A DNA stretch of 64,000 nucleotides from BOG-931 sp963761525 (GTDB lineage: Bacteria > Pseudomonadota > Alphaproteobacteria > Rhizobiales > Xanthobacteraceae), in assembly GCA_963761525.1 (NCBI GenBank), contig CAVXHG010000006.1, forward strand, positions 372,001 to 436,000, read 5' to 3'. Below, piece by piece: positions 8,598 to 19,135 of this stretch (position 1 is the stretch's first letter; the number at the start of each line of letters is the position of its first letter). Both the position numbers and the translations under genes were made by a program. The notes under the pieces are model-generated. The model searched no databases. It saw nothing but the letters and a program-made list of their open reading frames with translations, and was not told the origin of the DNA.

Positions 8598-11387
8598 TGT
8601 TGGACAGCCAACGGACAGCGCGCATCGATGTCGAACTGATCGACGCCCCGGCGATTGTCGCCGATCTCAAGGTGCTGGCCGAAACCCATGCCGGCCGCGA
8701 GCGCGAATTGCGCACGGCCGTGGCGATGCGGCTGAAGCAGGCGCTGACGCAGGCGCGGTCGCGCGCCGAGCAGCTCCTGCTGAAAGATCGTCACGGCCGG
8801 CGTTGCGCCGAGCGGCTGTGCCAGATGCAGGACGACATTATCCGCATCCTGTTCGAATTCATTGGCGGCGAAATCTATCCGCCGCAGGCGCCCTCGGAAG
8901 CCGAGCAGATGGCGGTGATCGCCACTGGCGGCTACGGACGCGGCCTGCTCGCCCCCGGCTCCGATATCGATCTGCTGTTTCTGCTGCCCTACAAGCAGAC
9001 CGCCTGGAGCGAATCGGTTGCCGAGGCCCTGCTCTATTGCCTGTGGGACATGGGGCTAAAGGTCGGCCACGCCACGCGCTCGGTCAGCGAATGTATCCGC
9101 CAGGCCAAGGCGGACATGACCATCCGCACAGCGATGCTGGAGTTCGCGTTATCTGCTCGGCGACAAAAAACTCTACGACGAGCTGACAACGCGGTTCGAC
9201 AAGGAAGTCGTGCAAGGCACGGCGCCGGAATTCGTCGCCGCGAAACTCGCCGAGCGCGAGGAACGCCACCGCCGCGCCGGCCAGTCGCGCTATCTGGTCG
9301 AGCCCAACGTCAAGGACGGCAAGGGCGGCCTGCGCGACCTGCACACGCTGTTCTGGATCGCCAAATATGTCTATCGCGTGCGCGAGCCGGAGGAGTTGAT
9401 CAAGCGCGGCGTTTTCGATCGCGAGGAATACAAGGTGTTCCGCCGCTGCGAAGACTTCCTGTGGTCGGTCCGCTGCAACATGCACTTTCTGACCGGGCGC
9501 GCCGAGGAGCGGCTGTCATTCGACATCCAGCGCGATATCGCGGTGCGGCTCGGCTACACCGAACATCCCGGCCAGCGCGACGTCGAACGTTTCATGAAGC
9601 ATTACTTCCTGACCGCAAAAGATGTCGGCGACCTCACCGCGATCCTGTGTGCCGGGCTTGAAGAGCGCGAAGCCAAGCCGGCGCCGGTGCTCAGCCGCGT
9701 GATCGCACGCCTGCGCCCGGCGCGCAGCCCGAAGAAGCTCAGCGGCACCGACGATTTCGTCATCGACAACAATCGCATCAATATCGCCCGCGCCGATGTA
9801 TTCCGGCGCGATCCGATCAATCTGATCCGGCTGTTTCACCTGGCGCAGAAGCACAATCTCGCCATGCATCCGGAGGCGATGCGGGTCGCCACCCGCTCGC
9901 TCAAGCTGATCGACAAGGAAGTCCGCGAAAACGAGGAAGCAAACAGCCTGTTCATGGAGATATTGACCTCCAAGAACGACGCCGAGACCGTGCTACGGCG
10001 AATGAACGAGGCCGGCGTGCTCGGCGCGTTCGTGCAGGCGTTCGGCCGCGTCGTCGCGATGATGCAGTTCAATATGTATCATCACTACACGGTCGACGAA
10101 CATCTGCTGCGCTGCATCGGCGTACTCAACGAAATCGAGCGCGGCGAAAACCCGGAATTCACGCTGGCCAGCGAATTGCTGAAGACAATCCGCCCGGAGC
10201 ATCGCGCCGTGCTCTGGGTCACGCTGTTCCTGCATGACGTCGCCAAGGGCCGGATCGAAGATCACTCGATCGCCGGCGCACGCATCGCCCGCCGGCTATG
10301 CCCGCGTCTCGGATTCAACGCGGCCGAGACCGATCTCGTCGCCTGGCTCATCGAAGTTCATCTGGTGATGTCGACGGTCGCGCAATCCCGCGATCTTTCC
10401 GACCGCAAGACGATCGAGAACTTCGCAGCCGTCGTGCAGTCGCTCGAGCGGTTGAAGCTCCTCACCATCCTGACCACCGCCGACATCCGCGCGGTCGGTC
10501 CCGGCGTCTGGAACGGCTGGAAGGCGCAACTTATCCGCACGCTGTATTACGAGACCGAGCCGGTGCTCACCGGCGGCTTCTCCGAGGTCAATCGCGCGCA
10601 GCGGGTCACCGCTGCGCAACAAGAATTCCGTGCGGAGACCAAAGATTGGCCGGCCGAAATCGTCGAGCGCTACGTCACCCGGCATTACCCGGCCTATTGG
10701 CTCAAGGTCGACCTGGCGCACAAGCTCGCCAATGCCCGCTTTGTTAGCGACGCCGAGGCCTCCGGCAAGCGGCTCGCCACTAACGTCAGCTTCGATGCGT
10801 CGCGCGGCGTCACCGAACTGACCGTGTTCGCGCCCGATCATCCGTGGCTCTTGTCGATCATCGCCGGTGCTTGCGCAGTGGCCGGCGCCAATATCGTCGA
10901 TGCCCAGATCTACACCACTACCGACGGGCTCGCGCTCGACACCATTTCCGTCACGCGCGAATTCGACCGCGACGAGGACGAGGCGCGGCGTGCAGCGCGG
11001 ATCGGCGACGCGATCGAAAAAGCGGTGCGCGGCGAGATCAAGTTGCCCGATGTGGTGGGGAAGCGCGCGGCGCCAAAAGGCCGGCTGAAGGCTTTCGCCA
11101 TCGAAGCCGAAGTGACCATCAACAACCAGTGGTCCAACCGTTATACGGTCGTCGAGGTTACCGGCCTCGACCGGCCCGGCCTGCTCTACGAACTGACCAC
11201 GTCGCTGTCGAAGCTCAATCTCAATATTGCCTCTGCTCACGTCGCCACGTTCGGCGAGCGGGTGGTCGACGTATTCTACGTCACCGATCTGACCGGATCG
11301 CAGATCACGGCGCCGATCCGGCAGACCGCGATTAAACGGCCGTTGCTGGGGCTGTTTACGCCGCAGGCCGGAGGCAAAACGGGCTAG
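8594..11387 (+). CDS. glnD: GlnD: bifunctional uridylyltransferase/uridylyl-removing enzyme (single-base frameshift)
   Basis: Senses glutamine and uridylylates or deuridylylates PII proteins (GlnB/GlnK). The first part (8594-9145, 184 residues) has the nucleotidyltransferase motif GGYGRGLLAPGSDIDLLF (G112 to D126). The rest (9147-11387, 746 residues) continues the family sequence at RYLLGDKKLYDELTTRF, then has the HD-domain LFLHDVAKGRIEDHS and two C-terminal ACT domains (LSIIAGACAVAGANI and VTGLDRPGLLYELT). The two parts are in different frames: one extra base around 9146 in GAGTTC-G-CGTTAT explains it, and removing it restores about 930 residues, the normal length. Without correction the first frame runs to 9661. 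An assembly error is more likely than a real mutation. Confidence 0.93.
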
Positions 11388-11394
11388 TTTTGCC

Positions 11395-11420
11395 GCCTGG
11401 TTTTCCTGCCTGGTTTTCCT
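11395..11420. repeat. 13-bp tandem repeat just after glnD
   Basis: GCCTGGTTTTCCT occurs twice in direct tandem (11395-11407, 11408-11420) starting eight bases after the glnD stop. It is one of several short tandem duplications at gene ends in this window. Confidence 0.85.
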
Positions 11421-11503
11421 GCCCTTGATGGGCCTCGGTAACCCCACCTTAAACCGCGCAAATTACCGTCATTTCAGCGCATTTTTCGGCGCCGGGGACG
11501 GGT

Positions 11504-13609
11504 ATGGCTAGGGGTCGGGCCAGCAAGAAGCGGGATTCCGCCCCGGGGCTGCTCGATCTCCGGCTACTTCCGACCGATCGGGTCGGCGGCCCCTCCCGAA
11601 GCCGCGGTGAATCCGGCCGCCATCGACACGACAGTGACACGCCAGCGAAGAAGCCGCGCAAGAAGCGCGGCGGCGGGCGGCGGCGATCCGGCATTGGCCG
11701 GGCGATCTACTGGCTCGCCGTGCTCGCGCTGTGGGCGATCATCGCGGCGATCGGTTTGCTGGTCTGGATCGGTATCCATCTGCCGCCGATCCAGTCCCTG
11801 GAAATTCCAAAACGGCCGCCCTCGGTTTTGATCCTCGGCTCGAACGGCGCGACGCTCGCGACCCGCGGCGAGATGGGCGGCGCCGAAGTGCCGTTGCGCG
11901 AGTTGCCGGATTACGCGCCCAAGGCCTTCGTCGCCATCGAAGATCGACGCTTCTACTCGCATCACGGCATCGATCCCTTCGGCATCCTGCGCGCCGGCAT
12001 CCGTGACGTATTGCATCGGGGCGCCGCCCAGGGCGGCTCGACGCTGACGCAACAGCTCGCCAAGAATTTGTTCCTCACGCAGGAACGCACGATGACGCGC
12101 AAGCTGCAGGAAGCGGTGCTGGCGCTGTGGCTCGAACACAAGTTCTCCAAAGCGCAGATCCTCGATCTCTATCTCAACCGCGTCTATTTCGGCTCCGGCG
12201 CTTACGGCATCGAAGGCGCCGCGCAGCGCTACTTCGGCAAATCGGCGCGGCAATTAACACTGCCCGAAGCGGCCATGCTCGCCGGCCTCGTTCAGTCGCC
12301 GTCGCGGCTGGCGCCGAACCGCAATCCGGAAGGCGCGCAGCGGCGCGCCGGCATGGTCATCAACGCGATGGCCGAGCAGAACATGATCAGCGAAGACGCC
12401 GCCAAGCGCGCGCTTGCTAATCCAGCGCGCGCGATCAAGCCAAGCGGCGGCGGCTCGGCCAATTACGTCGCCGACTGGGTGATGGATGCTGTCGATGACC
12501 TGGTCGGTCAGGTCGATCAGGACATCACCGTCGACACCACGATCGATCCGGCATTGCAGACGGCGGCCGAACAATCCCTCGATGATACGCTCGCGCAAAA
12601 GGGCGACAAGCTCAACATCAGCCAAGGCGCGCTGGTGGCGATGACACCGGACGGCGTCGTACGCGCGCTGGTCGGCGGCCGCAATTATGCCGACAGCCAG
12701 TACAACCGCGCCATTGACGCCAGGCGGCAGCCCGGCTCGTCATTCAAGCCGTTCGTCTATCTTACCGCGCTCGAGCACGGGCTAACCCCCGACACGATCC
12801 GCGAAGATGCACCGATCTCGGTGAAAGGCTGGAAGCCGGAGAATTACGAGCGTGAATACCTCGGCCCAGTAACGCTGACCCAGGCGTTGGCCAATTCGCT
12901 CAATACCGTGTCGGTGCGGCTGACGCTGGAAGTCGGACCGAACGCGGTGACGCGCACCGCATACCGGCTCGGCATCGAATCAAAGCTCGAGCCGAACGCC
13001 TCGATCGCGCTCGGCACGTCGGAAGTCTCCGTCCTCGAAATGGTCTCGGCCTACACGACCTTCGCCAACGGCGGCTTTGCGATCTCGCCGCATGTCATCG
13101 AACGCATCAAGGGCGCCGACGGCAAAATCCTTTACGCTCGTTCGCCAAAAACTTTCGGCCGTATCGTCGACCCGCGCTACATCGGCATGATGAACACGAT
13201 GATGCACGAAACGTTGGTATCCGGCACCGCGCGCCACGCCGACCTGCCGGGCTGGCAAGCGGCCGGCAAGACCGGCACCACGGAAGATTTCCGCGATGCC
13301 TGGTTCATCGGCTACACCTCGCACCTCGTCACCGGCGTCTGGCTCGGCAATGACGACGACTCGCCGACCAAAAAGGCGACCGGCGGCGGCCTGCCGGTCG
13401 ATATCTGGAGCCGCTTCATGAAAGTCGCGCATCAAGGCGCGACCCCGACGCCGCTGCCCGGCTTCGGCAATGGCTGGGTGAGCGCGGCGCCGACACCACC
13501 GCAGAGCCTCGATGGAAGCGCACCCGCCAACAACAACCAGCGCGACAGCGGCGGAGGCGGCGGCACGCTCAATTCCTGGCTGCTCGACAAACTGTTCGGA
13601 AGGCACTGA
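11504..13609 (+). CDS. mrcA: Class A penicillin-binding protein 1A (glycosyltransferase/transpeptidase)
   Basis: Polymerises and cross-links peptidoglycan. A basic cytoplasmic N-terminus (KKPRKKRGGGRRR) precedes one membrane anchor near residue 65-90 (IYWLAVLALWAIIAAIGLLV). The glycosyltransferase domain shows AIEDRRFYSHHGIDPFG and GGSTLTQQLAKNLFL. The transpeptidase has the active-site SxxK (S412, within PGSSFKPF), an SLN motif (ANSLNTVS) and KTGTT (K589). The C-terminus is Gly/Ser/Asn-rich and presumably unstructured. 701 residues fits the family. It lies 116 bases after glnD with no terminator seen. The gene symbol is by analogy. Confidence 0.95.
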   Translation: MARGRASKKRDSAPGLLDLRLLPTDRVGGPSRSRGESGRHRHDSDTPAKKPRKKRGGGRRRSGIGRAIYWLAVLALWAIIAAIGLLVWIGIHLPPIQSLEIPKRPPSVLILGSNGATLATRGEMGGAEVPLRELPDYAPKAFVAIEDRRFYSHHGIDPFGILRAGIRDVLHRGAAQGGSTLTQQLAKNLFLTQERTMTRKLQEAVLALWLEHKFSKAQILDLYLNRVYFGSGAYGIEGAAQRYFGKSARQLTLPEAAMLAGLVQSPSRLAPNRNPEGAQRRAGMVINAMAEQNMISEDAAKRALANPARAIKPSGGGSANYVADWVMDAVDDLVGQVDQDITVDTTIDPALQTAAEQSLDDTLAQKGDKLNISQGALVAMTPDGVVRALVGGRNYADSQYNRAIDARRQPGSSFKPFVYLTALEHGLTPDTIREDAPISVKGWKPENYEREYLGPVTLTQALANSLNTVSVRLTLEVGPNAVTRTAYRLGIESKLEPNASIALGTSEVSVLEMVSAYTTFANGGFAISPHVIERIKGADGKILYARSPKTFGRIVDPRYIGMMNTMMHETLVSGTARHADLPGWQAAGKTGTTEDFRDAWFIGYTSHLVTGVWLGNDDDSPTKKATGGGLPVDIWSRFMKVAHQGATPTPLPGFGNGWVSAAPTPPQSLDGSAPANNNQRDSGGGGGTLNSWLLDKLFGRH

Positions 13610-13724
13610 CGGCGCGTACACCGCTTTTGGCCCGGTTGCGAAAACCTGCTCCTGACTATCCAATAGATCGGCGGCGCGGGACCGAAAGAACAAGCCCGTC
13701 AGATGCGCACAGGATCGTATCCCC

Positions 13725-14990
13725 ATGGCCAAATCCGATTTTCGCAAATTCGTTCCGGAAATGGGAAAAGCCTTCCACTTCGGATTAACGCACAAGCAAT
13801 TTTACGACGCCGTGATACCCGCCCGCGGTGAAAACGAAAGAAGGGGCGTTGAAAAGCTTTTGTCGACGCCTTTCAAGGGCGTCACCACGGACGGCAGCAT
13901 TGTTCCGGGCCTTTTCGAACTCAAACCCGAAGCCGCACCGACACGGGAGATCCTGGACGCTGTGCTGGCACTGCTAACGCAACTCAATCCGGAACAGAAA
14001 AAGAAGGTCTTTCTTCCGCTCGATTCGCGGCAGCGGCAGCTCTGGCAGAACAGCATCGTTCGTTATGAGGATTTTGGACTTCGGCTCGATGAAGTTCCGA
14101 GCATCCTCAAGGAAACGGCGATGGCCGTCGTCAAGGCAAGTCTCAGCGCCGCAGGCTACGAGAAGACGCGCAATCTGATGAAGCTGAATGGCTGTCTCGG
14201 CGAACTCGTCGGCGCGCCCCAGCTGCTCGGGGAATGGTGCTATCAACTGCACGTCTTCGGCGAACCTTCGGCGACCGAGCCTTGGGGATGGCAGTTGAGC
14301 GGCCATCATCTGATCATCACGTGTTTCATCATCGGCGAGCAGATGACACTCACGCCGACCTTTATGGGCGCGGAACCGCGCCGTGTGGACGATGGGAAAT
14401 ATGCCGGAACAGTCGTTTTCGAGGATGAAGAGCTTCTGGGATTGCAGTTCGCCCGCAATTTGTCGGCGGCGCAAAAGCAAAAAGCTGTCTTCTCCGAGAC
14501 CCTCATTGCCGACCAGCTTCCGCCCGGCCGGCATCAGGGCAACGATGGCATGTCATTCGGCGGTCGCTATAAGGACAACGCTGTTGTTCCTTATGAAGGA
14601 GTGAGCGGAGCGGAGTTGCATCCGCAGCAGCGTCAGGCATTGCTCGATCTGACCAGGTGCTATTTATCCGCATTGCCCGCCGGGCCGTTTGCAGCCCGCA
14701 TGGACGATGTGGAACGGCATCTGCTTGAGACCCATTTCTGCTGGGCCGGCGGCATGGGCGAAGACAGCGCGTTTTACTATCGCATTCAAAGCCCGGTGGT
14801 GATGATCGAGTTCGATCACCATAAAGGCGTTGTGCTGAACAATCCGACGCCAGAGAAATTTCACGTCCACACCATCGTGCGAACACCCAATGGCAACGAC
14901 TATGGAATGGATCTATTGCGCCTTCACTACGAAACCGCGCCGCATCATAAGGCCGCGCATCAGCATCACCACCACCGAGACAAACTCTAA
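13725..14990 (+). CDS. DUF3500 family protein with histidine-rich tail
   Basis: 421 residues. The recognised DUF3500 signatures are PWGWQLSGHHLIITCFIIG, TPTFMGAEP, FYYRIQSPVVMIEFDHH and FHVHTIVRTPNGNDYG. No reaction has been assigned to this domain as far as I know. The many conserved histidines (SGHH, DHHKG, FHVH) suggest a metal site. The last 20 residues are unusually His-rich (PHHKAAHQHHHHRDKL), possibly metal-binding or only a low-complexity tail. No signal peptide is evident. Upstream 115 bases hold nothing recognisable; downstream the convergent Mo-hydroxylase gene ends 21 bases away. Confidence 0.88.
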   Translation: MAKSDFRKFVPEMGKAFHFGLTHKQFYDAVIPARGENERRGVEKLLSTPFKGVTTDGSIVPGLFELKPEAAPTREILDAVLALLTQLNPEQKKKVFLPLDSRQRQLWQNSIVRYEDFGLRLDEVPSILKETAMAVVKASLSAAGYEKTRNLMKLNGCLGELVGAPQLLGEWCYQLHVFGEPSATEPWGWQLSGHHLIITCFIIGEQMTLTPTFMGAEPRRVDDGKYAGTVVFEDEELLGLQFARNLSAAQKQKAVFSETLIADQLPPGRHQGNDGMSFGGRYKDNAVVPYEGVSGAELHPQQRQALLDLTRCYLSALPAGPFAARMDDVERHLLETHFCWAGGMGEDSAFYYRIQSPVVMIEFDHHKGVVLNNPTPEKFHVHTIVRTPNGNDYGMDLLRLHYETAPHHKAAHQHHHHRDKL

Positions 14991-15011
14991 GTTTGCTTAT
15001 AAACGCGCGTG

Positions 15012-17190
15012 CTAGATCGCGCGCAGATCGTGGTTTTTGATCGGCAGCTCGCGGATGCGCTTGCCGGTTGCAGCAAAGATTGCGTTGCACAGAGCGGGTG
15101 CCAGCGGCGTCACCGGCGGTTCGCCGACGCCACCCCAGAAGTCGCCGCTCGGCACGATGACGCTGACGACTTCAGGCGCATCGGCCATCTTGACCATCTG
15201 ATAATCGTCGAAGTTCGATTGCTCGGCCGCGCCATCCTTGATGGTGATCTCGCCGTAGAGCGCGGCCGTCAACGCATAGATGACACCGCCCTGGATCTGC
15301 ATCTCGACCGACATCGGATTGACCACGTAGCCGCAATCGAGCGCGGAGATCACGCGATGGACGCGGACCTGACCGTCATCGATGGAAATCTCGACCACCT
15401 GCGCGCAATAGGAATCGCACGCCGCGTTCAACGCAATGCCGCGGAATATGCCGGAAGGCGGCGGCTGATCCCAGCCGGCTTTTTGCGCGGCGGCATCGAG
15501 TACGGCGAGATTCTTCGGGCTATTGCGCGCGAGACGGCGGCGATACTGATACGGATCGATACCTGCCTCGTGGGCGAGCTCGTCGATGAAGCTCTCGCGG
15601 TAGAATGCGTTCTGCGTGTAATTGATGCCGCGCCAGGCACCAAGCGGCACGGGGGTCGGGCGGATCGCCGCGTCAACACGATAGTGCGGGAACCGGTACG
15701 GGAGCTCGTCGGTCAGTCCGCTGACAAAACTCCAGTCGATAATCTGGGCAGCGCCGAACTGCGGCACCAGCGAGGCAACGAATGACGGCCCGGTGAGGCG
15801 AATGGTCAGCGCCTCGGGCATGCCGTCGCTGTCGAGGCTCGCCACCAGCCGCGCCATGCCGAACGGCCGATAGATATCGTGGGCGATATCCTGCTCGCGG
15901 CTCCACAGCATCTTCACCGGTTGCGGCACTTCCCTGGCGATCAGCACCGCCTGACGAACGTAATCCTGAACGACGTTGCGGCGGCCGAACCCGCCGCCGA
16001 GCAACAGCGGATGGACGATGACCTTGTCTTCTTTCACACCGGCGGCTGACGCGGCGGTGGCAAGCGTCGACATCGCATCCTGTGTCGCTGTCCAGATGTC
16101 GACACGGTCGGCGGTGACATGCGCGGTACAGGTCTGCGGCTCCATCGTCGCGTGCGCGAGGAACGGCACCGTGTAATCCGCCTCGAAGCGGTGCGAAGCT
16201 TTGGCCAGCACCGCCGCCGGATCGCCGTCGGTGCGTCCGACCTGTGTTGCCGGCGCATCAAGGCCTTGACGAACGAAATCCGCAATCGATGCGCTCGACG
16301 CAGTACCGTGCCCGCGATCGTCCCATTCGACGTGCAATGCTTCGACCGCCCGCTTGGCCTGCCACCAGCTATCCGCAATCACCGCGACCGTATCCGGCAG
16401 GCGCACAATGCGCCGCACCCCCTTGAAGCCGGCAATCGATGATTTCATCGACCGACTTCACCACGCCGCGAAATATCGGACACTGCAAGACGGCGGCGTA
16501 GAGCATATCAGGCAAGCGAACGTCGATGGCGTAACAGGTCTCACCAGTGACCTTTTCCGGCACGTCGACCCGCCGCTGTGGCGTACCGGCGAGTTTCCAA
16601 TCGCTGATATCTTTCAGCGCGACGTCGGCCGGCAGTTCGATTTTGGCGGCCTCTTGCGCGACCGCACCGAAAGTAAGCGTGCGGCCACTCGGCCTGTGGG
16701 TGATGATGCTGTTTTGCGCGAAACATTCCGATGGCGCGGCATCCCAACGTGCCGCCGCCGCGGTAATCAGCATCTGCCTCGCGGTGGCGCCAGCGCGGCG
16801 CAGGAAGTTTTGCGAGGCGGCGACAGAACGGCTGGCGCCTGTCGACATATCGCCCCAAATCCGGTTGCGGCGATAATTATCGGTCGGCGAAACCAGTTCG
16901 GTGCGGAGCGCCGGCCAGTCGCATTCAAGCTCCTCGGCAACCAGCATGGCGAGCGCGGTCATGGCGCCCTGCCCCATTTCGGCGTGCGCAAAACGCACCG
17001 TAACCGTGTTGTCGGGCGCAATCGTCACCCAGCAGTTGATTTCTTGCGGCGCTGCAGTGGCGGATGCTGCGTCAGCTTGTGCCGCGGCCTGCCGGCTCAA
17101 TGGGACGGCAAAGCCAAGCGCCAGGCCGCCGCCTGCAACGCTCGCACCAACAAGAAACCTACGGCGGTTGATGTCGCCGCCTGCCGTCAT
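15012..17190 (-). CDS. IorB-like molybdenum hydroxylase large subunit, Tat-exported (single-base frameshift)
   Basis: Xanthine dehydrogenase-family molybdopterin subunit of the isoquinoline 1-oxidoreductase/aldehyde dehydrogenase type, which hydroxylates N-heterocycles or oxidises aldehydes. The N-terminus INRRRFLVGASVAGGG is a twin-arginine signal, so the enzyme is probably periplasmic. The first part (17190 down to 16444, 249 residues) ends at GVVKSVDE; the second (16442 down to 15012, 476 residues) resumes at SSIAGFKGVRRIV and ends with the active-site GVGEPPVTPLAPALCNA. The shift is one extra A in an AAA run (16443-16445 on the plus strand); correcting it gives about 725 residues, the usual length. 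No [2Fe-2S] small subunit (IorA) lies next to it. Confidence 0.9.
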
Positions 17191-17316
17191 CAGATGCCCC
17201 TGCCAGCGTGAGTGAAGTTGCCAGGTCTTATCCTACACCCAGCTTAAAAAGCTGCGCCCCAAGGTATGATAGGCCACGACCATCGCGCTTGTGAATCACA
17301 ATTTGGGAGCCCGCCC

Positions 17317-17880
17317 ATGGACAAAGGCGGGGATCGAGATATGGACCAAAAAAACAGCACCCTTGAGCAGCGTATTAGGGCCATCGAGGACCGGCTTGAA
17401 ATCTACAACCTGATCGCGAGCCATCCGCCTAGCGCGGACACCGGAGCCGACTATTTTGCCGAAGCGACCTATGCCGAAGACGGCGAATTCGACCGCGGCC
17501 CCGGCCTGACCAGCGCCAAAGGCAACAAGGCGCTGGGCGCCATGCTTAAAAGCGAGGCACATCAGGCGGCAATCGCTGGCGGCATCGCGCACTTCACCGG
17601 GTTGCCCTCTATCGCGCTTGATGGCGACCGCGCGGTCGTAACTTCTTACCTGCAAATCCTGACACCCCGGAAATCGGGCGAAGCCGTCGAAGTGCCCAAT
17701 CACGGCAGTTCGCTCGGCTACCACATCCACCGCGTCGTCACCAACCGCTGGGAACTGATACGCACCGCCGAGGGCTGGAAGATCAAACGGCGCTCGTTAC
17801 GTCTGGTCGACGGTTCCGAACCATCGCGGGAGATTTTGCGCGAGGCGCTGGCGCCATGGCGGAACCGGGCGACTGTCTAG
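17317..17880 (+). CDS. SnoaL/NTF2-like domain protein
   Basis: 187 residues. A predicted helix with RIRAIEDRLEIYNLIASHPP and a following AEATYAEDGEFDRGPG strand are typical of SnoaL-like cone-shaped alpha+beta barrels, often found in ring-modifying enzymes or as binding proteins. Later HFTGLPSIALDGDRAVVTSYLQIL and RVVTNRWELIRTAEGWKIKRRSLRLVDG complete the fold. The frame opens at 17266, but ATG 17317 has GGGAG eight bases upstream; ATG 17341 (MDQKNSTLEQ) is equally close to homologue starts. It is divergent from the IorB-like gene (127 bases) and convergent with a hydrolase. Substrate unknown. Confidence 0.8.
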   Translation: MDKGGDRDMDQKNSTLEQRIRAIEDRLEIYNLIASHPPSADTGADYFAEATYAEDGEFDRGPGLTSAKGNKALGAMLKSEAHQAAIAGGIAHFTGLPSIALDGDRAVVTSYLQILTPRKSGEAVEVPNHGSSLGYHIHRVVTNRWELIRTAEGWKIKRRSLRLVDGSEPSREILREALAPWRNRATV

Positions 17881-17907
17881 TGCGGCGCCGCCTCTAGATA
17901 CAGGAAA

Positions 17908-19074
17908 TCAGGCGCGGAGCAGCTTGTCCTCGAACCAGTTCCACATCGTAGCGGTTCCGAGCGAGAGGTAGTCGCGCTGGCAGTGCTGTGCGCCGCCTTC
18001 TTCCGCCGTGAACACCCGCAGCGTCTTGTCGGCGGAACCGCTGGCGTCATAAAGCGCCTGCGCATCCTTGAGCGGGATCTGCTCGTCGTCCTCGCCGTGC
18101 ACGATCAGGAACGGGCAGCGCATTTTCTGCACCACGCCGTCGAGCCGGAACGGCTCGAGCTTTTTCAAAGCGGCATCGAGCGAATCGACGCCGAGGATCC
18201 ACATGATGTGATGGCCCGGCACTGACATCGATGCATTGAAGCCGGCATCGATGCGCTTCTTCCACGTGCCGTAATAATCCCAGATCGCGCCCCAGGCGAT
18301 GCAGGCGGCAAAGCGCGGTTCGAGCGAGGCGCAACGCGGCGCGTAGTAGCCGCCGAGACTGATGGCTACGACGCCGATGCGCTTTGGATCAACGTCGCCG
18401 CGCTTTTCCAGATAATCGATGCAGGCGCTGCCGGCTTTCTCGTAGTCGTAGCGCAACGGCATGCCGCGGAAGCGGATCGCTTCGCCGGTGCCTGGACCGT
18501 CCATCACCAGCACGGAAATGCCGCGGCGGACCAGATCGGGCACGCCGCGCAGATATTGAATTTCCTTGGTGACGTCGAGGCCATCGAAAAACACCACGCA
18601 GGGCGGCCGTGACGATTTCGCGTTCTGTGCCGGCACAAAATAGCCGGGAAGCATTTTGCCTTCGAACGGCACATCGACGATTTCGATGTTTGCTCCCGAC
18701 AGCGCCACGAATTGGTGAAAGCATTCGACCGAGGTGCGATAGGCGTCGAGAGCCCGCGTGTCTTTCGGCGTGCGGAAGCGTTCGCCCATCTGATAATAAT
18801 GGCAGGCGCGCAAATAGAACGGCGCTGCCGCCATCGGGTATTTCTCGGCACGGAATTTCTCGGCTTGGCCGCGCACGGTGTCGGCGACCTTCACACAGGC
18901 ATCGAACCAGGCCTCGTCATCGTCGCCGCTTTTGCCTTCCAGCATGCGGCCGATCTTGTGCAGTTCGCTCATATCGACCCCGCCGGACAGCGCGGTGCCG
19001 AGCATGTTCACGAACGCGGCCGACCAGCGGTAATTGCCGGGAAAGTACATGAAGTATTTTGGTGCGGCGCTCAT
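17908..19074 (-). CDS. Alpha/beta hydrolase, FrsA/pseudooxynicotine-hydrolase-like
   Basis: 388 residues. The nucleophile elbow is VVAISLGGYYAPRCAS (S in ISLGG); the acid and histidine are in VHGEDDEQIPLKDAQALYD and GGAQHCQRDY near the C-terminus. A long helical N-terminal cap (about 160 residues) and PGYFVPAQNAKSSRPPCVVFFDGLDVTKE before the core resemble the group containing FrsA and 2,6-dihydroxypseudooxynicotine hydrolase, which cleave C-C bonds or esters. Exact substrate unknown. Catabolic neighbours (Mo hydroxylase, AKR) make a ring-degradation role plausible. It is followed upstream by the aldo/keto reductase in the same direction. Confidence 0.85.
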   Translation of the reverse strand: MSAAPKYFMYFPGNYRWSAAFVNMLGTALSGGVDMSELHKIGRMLEGKSGDDDEAWFDACVKVADTVRGQAEKFRAEKYPMAAAPFYLRACHYYQMGERFRTPKDTRALDAYRTSVECFHQFVALSGANIEIVDVPFEGKMLPGYFVPAQNAKSSRPPCVVFFDGLDVTKEIQYLRGVPDLVRRGISVLVMDGPGTGEAIRFRGMPLRYDYEKAGSACIDYLEKRGDVDPKRIGVVAISLGGYYAPRCASLEPRFAACIAWGAIWDYYGTWKKRIDAGFNASMSVPGHHIMWILGVDSLDAALKKLEPFRLDGVVQKMRCPFLIVHGEDDEQIPLKDAQALYDASGSADKTLRVFTAEEGGAQHCQRDYLSLGTATMWNWFEDKLLRA

Positions 19075-19091
19075 CGTGGTGTCCTCCCATT

Positions 19092-19131
19092 GTCATTCCG
19101 CCGCCGAGAAAAGCGAGGAACCCGGAATGAC
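19092..19131. terminator. Inverted repeat after the aldo/keto reductase gene
   Basis: GTCATTCCG and CGGAATGAC pair across a 22-nt loop, five bases past the reductase stop and just ahead of the hydrolase start. It could be a terminator or a dispersed palindrome; there is no U tract. Confidence 0.4.
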
Positions 19132-19135
19132 GCGA

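Noticed and set aside
10296..11447. 383-codon open frame on the minus strand
   Set aside because: Antisense to glnD; composition is that of a mirrored frame and no domain is visible.
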